From Megalonaias nervosa (Eukaryota; Mollusca; Bivalvia; Unionida; Unionidae), in contig JAECUM010009416.1 of assembly GCA_016617855.1 (NCBI GenBank), forward strand, positions 52,244 to 116,243: a stretch of 64,000 nucleotides of DNA, read 5' to 3'. The position numbers were made by a program, and so were the translations under genes. Of this stretch, positions 11,876-18,626 are shown in pieces. Within the stretch, counting starts at the first letter, position 1, and each line of letters begins with the position of its first letter. The notes under the pieces are model-generated. The model was not told the origin of the DNA and searched no databases. It was given only the letters and a program-made list of their open reading frames with translations.

Positions 11876-12457
11876 ATGAATATTATAATGTCGTATAATC
11901 ACGTTAGTGTTAGTCTGACTTCTGGTCAGATTAAAAGGATACAATCAGCATCAAAAAATGACTGTGGATTAAAAATATCGCTAAAAAAAAAGCAGATGAG
12001 TGGCTCAAATAAATTATCTCTTACAGAACGTCAGCTCAGGCATTTCAATGAAGCCAAAAAATCAAATAAAGGTATAAAACTTAATCTTTCTGCGGGTGCC
12101 ATTAAAGATATCATTAAGACGGGTGGTATATTTCCACTTCTTGCTGCTATACCAACATTAATAGCCGCTGCAGCCCCAGCTGTTGCAAAAGCAGCTGCAT
12201 TAGGCGCCGTTGGAACCGCTGCTGGAATGGCATTAAAGAAAGCAACAGGAAAGGGAATCATACACGCAGAAAGCTCAAAAAAAAAAAAAAAAAAATCACG
12301 ACAAAAACAACACGGAAGACGTCTAAGAGCACCAAACGTACCACAGCCGGGCCGTCTAAGATTATTAGGCCCAGCATACGGTCGGGGTCTAAGATTGCCA
12401 GGGACTCCACATTCATGGTACGGAAAAGGCCTAAGATTACCAGGGACAGTTTACTAA
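11876..12457 (+). CDS. Hydrophobic/basic Polinton protein with C-terminal LRLPG repeats
   Basis: 193 codons from 11876, with an in-frame alternative ATG at 11888. Layout: a basic N-terminal part with two related segments (VSLTSGQIKRIQSA and LSLTERQLRHFNEA) each followed by a GLKI/GIKL-type strand; a hydrophobic alanine-rich stretch (about residues 82-120, GGIFPLLAAIPTLIAAAAP then alanine/glycine repeats) that could enter a membrane; a lysine tract coded by a 17-base A run (12278-12294); and a C-terminal tail with repeats of a GRLRLLGP / GLRLPGT unit. The mix of a membrane-active stretch and a basic tail is typical of one virion protein of Polintons. A likeness to adenoviral pVI or core proteins is my inference. 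The A run is a likely spot for length errors. Confidence 0.7.
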   Translation: MNIIMSYNHVSVSLTSGQIKRIQSASKNDCGLKISLKKKQMSGSNKLSLTERQLRHFNEAKKSNKGIKLNLSAGAIKDIIKTGGIFPLLAAIPTLIAAAAPAVAKAAALGAVGTAAGMALKKATGKGIIHAESSKKKKKKSRQKQHGRRLRAPNVPQPGRLRLLGPAYGRGLRLPGTPHSWYGKGLRLPGTVY

Positions 12458-12465
12458 TATCTCCT

Positions 12466-12878
12466 ATGTCCAATTTTGATTTACTAGATGCTGCTAAAAA
12501 TTAAAAATAAAAAACTTCAGAGGTGTTTTCATGCGTGATCAATTACCAAAACAACCAAATAACATTGAAACCGGTATTATTAATCTCGATGAAAACTCTG
12601 GCCCAGGCACGCATTGGGTCGCTTATGCAATTGATCCACGTGGAATTATTTATTTTGATTCATATGGACTAGCTCCACCAAAAGAAGTCTTAAAGTATAT
12701 TAGCGGCTATCAAAGTACTCCAATATGGTATTCAACGTTACCAACACAAACATTAACTGATCCACCAATATGTGGTCGTGAAGTACTTAACGTACTTGAT
12801 GCTGTATCAAAATCAACAAAACCACCTCCCAAAGTTGTGCTTGAATATACTACGTTGTCACATTTAAACAGACATTAG
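12466..12878 (+). pseudogene. PRO: Adenain-like cysteine protease, N-terminal frameshift
   Basis: The Polinton maturation protease, expected to process capsid proteins. The long frame runs from 12531 to 12878. It has the catalytic histidine in GPGTHWVAY (bases 12602-12628), the acidic residue in YFDSYGLAPP just after, a glutamine in the LPTQT segment and the nucleophile cysteine in PPICGREVLNVLD. The first dozen residues lie in another frame starting at ATG 12466 (MSNFDLLDAAKN). The two frames meet in an A/T-rich stretch at about 12496-12510, so one base is missing there relative to an intact gene. About 125 residues is a normal size for these proteases. The order major capsid, small protein, protease is standard. 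The active site is preserved, so the lesion is the only visible defect. Confidence 0.85.
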
Positions 12879-12886
12879 TAAATATA

Positions 12887-13980
12887 ATGGTGGACATTTA
12901 CGGAAGATCTTCTCGTGGTAAAGCTCAGCAGCAAGCTGATTTATCTAAATACGCAACTCTCGATCAGCTCAGAAATGAGATTGATGATTTATTAAACATA
13001 GCCAGTGTTGATCAAAATGAAGTAGTTGTTTTTCAGGATAAACAAGGACGATTAAAAACTAGTAATATACAACTACCAGATGTACTTATACGAGTTCCTA
13101 ATGCTGTTGTTAATAATATAGTTACTTTTACTGATCAGGGTAAAATGCAAGAGTCCGGTACGTCAGTCAGCGATTATATTAAGAAAGCTGGTGATTCGTT
13201 CACGGGTACCATTATTATGAATCAAAATAAAATTATAGACCTTGGAAACCCAGTCACAGATACAGACGCCGCAACAAAGAAATATGTCGACATCAAGAAT
13301 CTAAGTACGTATTGGCCAACGGCGGTATAATGCGTGCATTTCTTAATATGAATAATAATGGCATTAACAATCTTAGAACACCGGAATTAGATTTTGATGC
13401 TGTGACGAAGAAATATGTAGACGATAAGGAAATTCCTAAAAAAAAAATCATTGACGAAATGACTACACTAAATAATACTTTTTCCAGACATGTAGAAACG
13501 TTCTTAAATTTTCGTAGAAATATAAACAAAACCATTAAAGATTTTTTTGGGGAACAACCAACCGTTGACATAAAACTCTCCGACGTTAACATGAAACTCA
13601 ATGACATTGTCAGTGGAATACCTAATATTGTTCAAAAAACTAATCTGATTAAAATTCCACACAGACAAATTAAAAATATCGTGTACACAGTAGCATCAGG
13701 ATTAACAACATGGTCACAGCAAAATAACACTATCAAATATACCGCAGAGGTTACTGGTGTTTATTGACTGTCTATCTTTAGCTCTGCAAAGTTTAAAATT
13801 TATACTACAACATTTTCGTGGCGCCATTCAACAGATGCTTTCTCTGGAGTTGTATCTATAGTGTTAAATAAAGATGCTGAAGAAATATTTTTACTGGAAG
13901 CAGATGATCAAACAATAACCGCAACGTCTTACTGGTGGTGTTTGGGATTTGTAGCTGAAACACCACAATTAGTCAGTTAA
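12887..13980 (+). pseudogene. Fibre-like protein with DAxTKKYVD repeats, frameshift plus one TGA
   Basis: Starts 8 bases after the protease stop. The N-terminal part has a helical segment (YATLDQLRNEIDDLLN) and a strand-rich part. Then come two units of a shaft-type repeat: MNQNKI...DAATKKYVD and MNNNGI...DAVTKKYVD (motifs at 13265-13291 and 13396-13422). This motif is common in phage tail and collar fibres and in some Polinton proteins. The second unit is in another frame; the units are 131 bases apart, one short of 44 codons, so a single base is missing near 13298-13302. A helical stretch and a strand-rich C-terminal domain follow. TGA at 13765-13767 cuts the latter, and the frame continues to TAA at 13978-13980. 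The likely role is a trimeric surface fibre or receptor binder, by inference. Confidence 0.75.
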
Positions 13981-13990
13981 TATAACAATA

Positions 13991-14526
13991 ATGGATCAAC
14001 CTCAGTCTCGCATCGACGTTCAACGTTACAGATGCAATCAGGTATGTGAGCGTCTGACTAAACTAAATAATTTTATTGATTATTATAACACGAAAATAAA
14101 AAAATACAAAAGGCGTATAGTTGTTATTGATGTAGTTGTTTACTCGGTTTCTGCTGTTATTGCTGGAACAGGATTATTATTATCAACATTGACGATGACA
14201 GCACCTACTGTTATAAACATCATTGTTTCAGCATCAACGACTATTGCTGGTGTCTCGGTATTATAGCCAAAAAGATAGATACCTGTACAAATGCTAAATT
14301 GCACGATTATCTGATTAAATTACATACAGTGGCAGAGGCATGCTCTAAACTATCTTTGTACATTTCTTCGTGTGTTAGTGATGGTGAAATATCCGATACT
14401 GAATTCGCGATGATGATGAAAACCTATGATGACGCTTTTAAGGTGATCGCTAATGATTTTAACGAATTAAATAATAATGATAATAATAATGACAGACAGG
14501 GAGTTACTTCAGCAGATCGTCACTAA
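13991..14526 (+). pseudogene. Two-helix membrane protein of the Polinton, frameshifted in the middle
   Basis: The first frame (13991-14266, 91 codons) has a polar N-terminal helix (RCNQVCERLTKLNNFIDYYNTK), a basic KKYKRR turn, then two hydrophobic segments (about residues 48-66 and 69-90) separated by a short loop. The frame stops at TAG 14264-14266. The protein-like reading continues in another frame from about 14258 (AKKIDTCTNAKLHDYLIKLH, then CVSDGEISDTEF) to TAA at 14524-14526. A shift of one base near 14258-14270 explains both halves. The second half overlaps the minor capsid gene by 38 bases. The layout resembles small two-transmembrane effector-like or membrane proteins often seen in Polintons. 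The function is unknown to me. Confidence 0.68.
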
Positions 14527-15232
14527 TACGACTTCGTCAAAAACCACTATGATATCATTAAGTTCGACCAATCCGGAATTTAGTGTCAATTTTCCAACCG
14601 CAACTCCCGCAAAAGAAATAGCATTAGCTCAATTGCGAGTTTATTGTAGCTGGCCAAATATTAGATCAAAACCATTTGGTGGACTACAGCCAAATACTTC
14701 ATTAGTATTTGCTAATAAGAATAAGCTTGATGGAACTCCTGATTGGCAAGTAGTTGCTATTCCAACGGGCACTTATCAAATAGAGCAGATTAATGATGAG
14801 TTCCAACGCAGAATTAAATCTATTACAGGAAAAGAATCAAAAATAGCAATTACTGTTCACGAACCAACACTATCTGCGGTTATTGAAATAAATTCCCCTG
14901 ATTATTCCGTAGATATTTATCAAAGTTCGATTAGATCAGTATTAGGATGGCCTCAAGGTCCACCGGTTTATCAAGGACCACCAGAACCACAACGATCAGA
15001 TTTCGTCATAGATGTTGAAAAATTTATAAAACTTCCAGAATATCGAAAACCTTATCGGTTTATAGAGATTCCGGATGCTTATCGTGGTTATGCACAGTAT
15101 AATCATTTTATAGATTTTGTTCGGGGTAAAGGTACAAGAAGAATAGCAACAATTAATGTTGAAGAAATTAACTCAAAATCAAGACCAATTAAATCTGAAC
15201 ATGGACGTGTACTTAATGATCTAAGAAATTAA
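14489..15232 (+). CDS. mCP: Minor capsid protein (penton-like, single jelly-roll)
   Basis: 247 codons from ATG 14489. An in-frame ATG 12 bases upstream (14477) only adds MIII inside the tail of the previous gene, so I prefer 14489. The protein is strand-rich, with ISLSSTNPEFSVNFP at the start, IALAQLRVYCSWPNI, and a long QGPPVYQGPPEPQRSDF proline-rich segment. This length, the position after the capsid/protease/fibre genes and the alternation of strands fit the Polinton minor capsid protein, which forms the fivefold vertices. It is open from end to end. TAA at 15230-15232 is followed in the same frame by a coiled-coil-like reading that probably belongs to the next gene. Confidence 0.75.
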   Translation: MTDRELLQQIVTNTTSSKTTMISLSSTNPEFSVNFPTATPAKEIALAQLRVYCSWPNIRSKPFGGLQPNTSLVFANKNKLDGTPDWQVVAIPTGTYQIEQINDEFQRRIKSITGKESKIAITVHEPTLSAVIEINSPDYSVDIYQSSIRSVLGWPQGPPVYQGPPEPQRSDFVIDVEKFIKLPEYRKPYRFIEIPDAYRGYAQYNHFIDFVRGKGTRRIATINVEEINSKSRPIKSEHGRVLNDLRN

Positions 15233-15599
15233 TTTTCCAGCATCAGCGCTTCCTACAACGATGACTTAAAAAATCAAATAATTGAAACAATACAACATTT
15301 GAATCAGGTTGCATCAGACTTAGAATATGTAAATAAGGCTATCGTTGACAGAGAAAAAAACATTAAACGTACCGGCAGATAGATTTCTTAGTACTTATAT
15401 AGTTAATGAAGATGATCCCATTCAGCGTGTAAGCTATAAACGTTTATTTAAAACAGTGTTTCTTAAATATTATGGAATCATAGAAGAACAGCTACCAACA
15501 TTTGTAATTCCGGGATTTAACTCTGAAGAGCTAAAGAAGTCAGTTAATGATCTTATTGATGAACACTTTAAAAGAATATGTGATTCATGGAAAAATTAA
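15233..15599 (+). pseudogene. Small Polinton protein of unknown function, broken 5' part
   Basis: The intact stretch is 15345-15599 (84 codons): a KTLNVPADRFLSTYI segment, a basic middle (SYKRLFKTVFLKYYGI) and a C-terminal helix with NDLIDEHFKRICDSWKN. No ATG opens it; the frame can start only at TTG. Upstream, in the frame that follows the minor capsid stop, lies a helical reading (LKNQIIETIQHLNQVASDLEY then VDREK) that would join it if one A were removed from the A7 run at 15354-15360. I read this as one gene with an indel in a homopolymer and no visible start codon. I do not know the function. It overlaps the next gene by 13 bases. Confidence 0.6.
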
Positions 15600-15961
15600 A
15601 ACCTACACCAACTATTCTTAAATATAATAATGATCCACATGGTGGAGGTCGCCATATCTCACCTGGTATTGTTAATATAACATCTACGATCGCGGTCAAT
15701 CTAGTATGTGACGTAATTGATGACAGCTATCAAGTAGATCTTTCAAAATCTAACCAGGCCCAACAGGGGTATATACTATATGCATTTAGCCCCCAAGTAC
15801 CGCCCGGGTGGTTAATTATATCTGAGCCAATTAATCCAGTTTATCTACGTGTACATAATCCATTATTGTCAAGAATAAATTTCAAACTTACTGACCAGAC
15901 AGGAAACATTATGGATCTACGAGAAGAGTCTCTTAATATTAATTTGTATATACGCTCGTAG
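15587..15961 (+). CDS. Small strand-rich Polinton protein, unknown
   Basis: 124 codons from ATG 15587, overlapping the end of the previous frame by 13 bases. After a short N-terminal tail (TPTILKYNNDPHGGGRH) the sequence is mainly strands: GIVNITSTIAVNLVCDVID, then GYILYAFSPQVPPGWLIISEP, VYLRVHNP and INFKLTDQTGNIMDL, ending ESLNINLYIRS. The closing pattern, a strand, a DxxG turn and a final LNINLYI strand, is typical of jelly-roll-like virion proteins, so a minor structural role is plausible but unproven. It is intact and is the last gene of the plus-strand virion block. The non-coding centre follows. Confidence 0.7.
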   Translation: MEKLKPTPTILKYNNDPHGGGRHISPGIVNITSTIAVNLVCDVIDDSYQVDLSKSNQAQQGYILYAFSPQVPPGWLIISEPINPVYLRVHNPLLSRINFKLTDQTGNIMDLREESLNINLYIRS

Positions 15962-16499
15962 AACGTCCGAGTAAATAACCAGGGGGAAAAAAAATAATCT
16001 GATGGGTAGTTTACTAATAAAATCTGAATAATAATCAATTCCTATGATTAAAGCAATTGTATATATAATAAAGCGAGATAACTCTGCTATCTCTCTCTGC
16101 GGAGTAAATTGAACGATTATTTCCCTTACTACTACGTTCGATTTACAAACAACAAATACATCTTGTTTTTCGTTAATTATTTAGTGATTTATTTGTTTCT
16201 GTAAGTGATTAGCTGTTAGTGAATCAGTAATTTGTAATAGAAAAGGATATTTATGCACCTTTTGACTTTGATGACTTTAAATTTACGTCGGTTTATACGA
16301 GTGCGTAGAGTTATTTTTAGCTCTAACACATGTATTTTGACCTTAACGAACGATAACTCATACGTGCGATTATTTTATGAATTTTGAAAAATTGGAGTAA
16401 ATTCACGCTACAGTTCTACATTCTATTAGTAATACAAGTTCTGTGAGACAGCGCAAATATTTTTTATATACTTAAATTTAAGTGTATTATTGATAAGAG

Positions 16500-16592
16500 A
16501 GCAGTGGCCGAAGTGGTAAGGCATTTAGACGTAGATCGAAGTTGTGCAGACTCTCGCGTGTTCGAGTCTCCAAAAATGCTAAAGATATTTTA
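16500..16592 (+). ncRNA. tRNA-like (Ser/Leu type) Pol III unit, degenerate
   Basis: TGGCCGAAGTGG fits the Pol III A box and GTTCGAGTC fits the B box, about 40-50 bases apart. AGCA near the 5' end pairs with TGCT at the 3' end. A GCC/GGC D-stem is present. An anticodon-like arm (ATTTAGA with TCGAAGT) pairs 6 of 7 bases. The spacer length suits a class II (Ser or Leu) tRNA. The T arm does not pair well, so it is not a normal tRNA. A TTTT run at 16589-16592 could end a Pol III transcript of about 90 nt. It could be a captured tRNA, a SINE head, or a small viral RNA gene. Confidence 0.5.
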
Positions 16593-16601
16593 TCTTGCAT
16601 T
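16574..16601 (+). other. Hairpin straddling the T-run
   Basis: AATGC plus AAGATA on the left pair with TATCTT plus GCATT on the right, with a small bulge and a loop containing the T run that ends the tRNA-like unit. Confidence 0.5.
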
Positions 16602-16785
16602 TGGCGACTGATGCTATTAATTGGGGGTACGAAACCCAACAGAAAAATAATACAACTTCCTCACCATGTAACCACGTGGTGGGTGTAATTTTGCACTCCC
16701 CGGGGTTTTATATGGGGGGAGAGTTGTATAAAATCTGTTGGACGTAGATACCCCTCCCCCCCGTTGTATTCCGTCTATAGTTAAG

Positions 16786-17020
16786 TTTATTGTTAAGTTT
16801 GTAGTTAAGTTTATGTTTGTACTGTCTGCAAAAATCAAAATCATCACCATTTGTATATATTCATGTTCATACAATCATATGTCATTAGGATAAGTTTATG
16901 TTTGTGCCGTCTGCAAAAACTATAATCATATGCATCTGTATATAATCATAAGCATCTGTATATAATCATACAATCATAATCATTTGTATATAATCATAAG
17001 CATTTGTATATAATCATAAT
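16786..17020. repeat. Short direct repeats in the Polinton centre
   Basis: Three nested sets: GTTAAGTTTA-type decamers (16786-16815); two copies of TAAGTTTATGTTTGT followed by GTCTGCAAAAA (about 16806-16837 and 16890-16920); and about five copies of a TATAATCATAAGCATCTGTA-type 20-mer (16921-17020). Such AT-rich iterons could be a regulatory or origin-like region, which is inference. Confidence 0.7.
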
Positions 17021-17172
17021 CGTCCTCAAAACAGTCCCCTGACCTTCTGATCCTGCTAGGATGTCATATGGCAACCTAGGGGTTCACATAGGGTTATGGG
17101 GACTACATTTTTTATAATAATTATTCAGAGACTGATATTATTTTTTATTTTAAAGAAATATTTATATATATA

Positions 17173-17586
17173 ATGAACCAAGAAAACATTAATGATATTA
17201 TTTCTGCTATTAAAAAATTAAAACATAACGGAATAAATCTCTCCGATAATCTTGATCCTGAGAAAATATTATGTGATTATGAAATATTAAAACAAAGAAA
17301 AATCGACAATAAATACACATTACCATCCAATTATAAATTCGTAAAATCAATTTATCAGTCTATGTTAGAATCCTTGGCAATGGTAAATGGAAAACAGGTA
17401 AAGCTATTTGCGCCTTTTGCACGTTCGATCGAAAATATCAGATCCGAACTATCTCGTGAATACGAGAAAAAGAAAATTGTGGACAATCGCGTAATGCAAT
17501 TAAGAATAATTATGTTATTTGATTCTGTCAAAAATGAGAGTGACACTGAGAGCAGCGACAGTGAAGGTACCCATGGCAAAATATAG
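17173..17586 (+). CDS. Small acidic-tailed Polinton protein, unknown
   Basis: 137 codons from ATG 17173, preceded by a TATATATATA stretch. The protein is mostly helical and highly charged: an IISAIKKLKHNG helix, a long KNKYT/KFVKSIYQSM middle, a basic YEKKKIVDNRVMQLRI helix, then an acidic serine-rich tail (SDTESSDSEG). I see no domain I can name. Its place at the head of the replication half and the acidic tail might suggest an early regulatory or DNA-mimic role, but nothing in the sequence proves it. The next gene is on the other strand, 49 bases away tail to tail. Confidence 0.6.
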   Translation: MNQENINDIISAIKKLKHNGINLSDNLDPEKILCDYEILKQRKIDNKYTLPSNYKFVKSIYQSMLESLAMVNGKQVKLFAPFARSIENIRSELSREYEKKKIVDNRVMQLRIIMLFDSVKNESDTESSDSEGTHGKI

Positions 17587-17635
17587 AGTCGAACTATATA
17601 CAGTAAAAAAATATTTATTTATTAAGAGTACAGAG

Positions 17636-18256
17636 TTAGATATATTCAAATATTATCGGCTGATCGTATTTTATTGAATATGCTGATCTAGTAATATTAT
17701 TTGCGACATCACGTACTGATTGTGGATGTATGCTAAAATATTTGGTAGCTGCATTCATTGATGGGAAAGTTATTTCTTGACCTGTTTCTGTATTTACGAA
17801 TTTAATAGATCTTCTTGTAAACTTTTTACACCTTCCAGTATTTCCACGTGCAGCATTCTGACTAGGTGTAATAGCTTGCAGGTTGGATAAATTATTATTC
17901 TGGGGATCTCCATCAATATGATCAACTACAAGTCCATTTTCAACTACTCCACGAAAACGTTCAAATATGAATATATGTGATAAATAATGTTTATTTCTCC
18001 CAGCATTAAATCCAAAATAACCTTTATTATTAAGACTACCGACTTGTTTTTTCAATCTGCAGTTTCTGATCACACCATCTCGAGACGCCTCATAATCTGT
18101 ATATACTGGATGTTTAACAAATTCGTGTTTATTACGAAATGCTTCTTTTCTTAATTTTCTTATAAAGTTTTTGTCGATATCATCATCGTGGGTCTGATTT
18201 GTTTGATTCATTATATATAAATTACATTTGTATAAATCATTATTTGTCTGATTCAT
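17636..18256 (-). CDS. NUMOD4-HNH-NUMOD1-type homing endonuclease
   Basis: 206 codons from 18256 to 17636 on the minus strand. An alternative start at residue 16 follows a near-duplicate of the first residues (MNQTN appears twice), so the N-terminus may have been duplicated. Layout: a charged helical N-terminus; a NUMOD4-like part (about residues 49-85, YTDYEASRDGVIRN then GYFGFN); an HNH core with VVDHIDGDPQNNNLSNLQ (D112-H113, with asparagines at about 121-125); and a NUMOD1-like DNA-binding tail (about 150-190, FPSMNAATKYFSIHPQSVRDV). Such endonucleases nick or cut DNA and often promote their own spread. They are frequent in phages and giant viruses. The gene is intact. As Polinton cargo it may have been acquired from another virus. 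Confidence 0.85.
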   Translation of the reverse strand: MNQTNNDLYKCNLYIMNQTNQTHDDDIDKNFIRKLRKEAFRNKHEFVKHPVYTDYEASRDGVIRNCRLKKQVGSLNNKGYFGFNAGRNKHYLSHIFIFERFRGVVENGLVVDHIDGDPQNNNLSNLQAITPSQNAARGNTGRCKKFTRRSIKFVNTETGQEITFPSMNAATKYFSIHPQSVRDVANNITRSAYSIKYDQPIIFEYI

Positions 18257-18315
18257 TTTATATAATAATATTATTTGTCTAAATCATTGTTTTGAAATCT
18301 AACCATGATAATCTT

Positions 18316-18584
18316 CTACGGTTTGATAGGAGATTTACCTGACAATGTATTATTTTTTTTGTCATAATATCGTTTTAGTTCTCTGTATTTTTTCCGCCAC
18401 ATTTTAAACACAATTGAGTTTTTCCTCTGACTCCAACACCACATTGCACACATGGTATTGGTCCTGTACTTCCATTTTTGATACTTTGCGCATGATTTCC
18501 GCAGTATTTGTTCACGCACGATTTATTACAAGGAGAAGTATATCCAATTTTGAGCCAAGCACATTTGTTCTTTGTTTCAATCAT
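18316..18584 (-). pseudogene. Small cysteine-rich (zinc-binding) protein, C-terminal frameshift
   Basis: The main frame runs from 18584 to 18375 (69 codons). It has cysteines in a CAW...CNKSCVNKYCGNH block, then CVQCG and CLKCG, giving several CxxC pairs typical of small zinc-binding proteins. It ends just after a six-base A run on the minus strand (18388-18393). In the next frame a basic helix continues (KKYRELKRYYDKKNN) to 18316. The join falls inside the A run, so one base is probably gained or lost there. The role is unknown; small zinc proteins in Polintons may regulate transcription. It is divergent from the polymerase gene, 42 bases away, so the two may share a promoter region. Confidence 0.65.
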
Positions 18585-18626
18585 TATATATACTAAAATT
18601 TTAATTTAAATACTTGTCTTAATTAT

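Larger units (their letters stand above)
15962..17172. other. Non-coding centre of the Polinton
   Basis: Between the virion block and the replication half there is about 1.2 kb with no long gene. It holds a tRNA-like Pol III unit (16500-16592), a hairpin at 16574-16601, a second one at 16665-16684 (a CACCATG arm pairing with CACGTGGTG), C/G-rich runs near 16700 and 16750, and the direct repeats at 16786-17020. This is where promoters, an origin or regulatory RNAs would be expected. Confidence 0.7.

Noticed and set aside
12258..12473. Minus-strand frames antisense to the virion genes
   Set aside because: Shadows of the real plus-strand genes, rich in residues expected from antisense codons.
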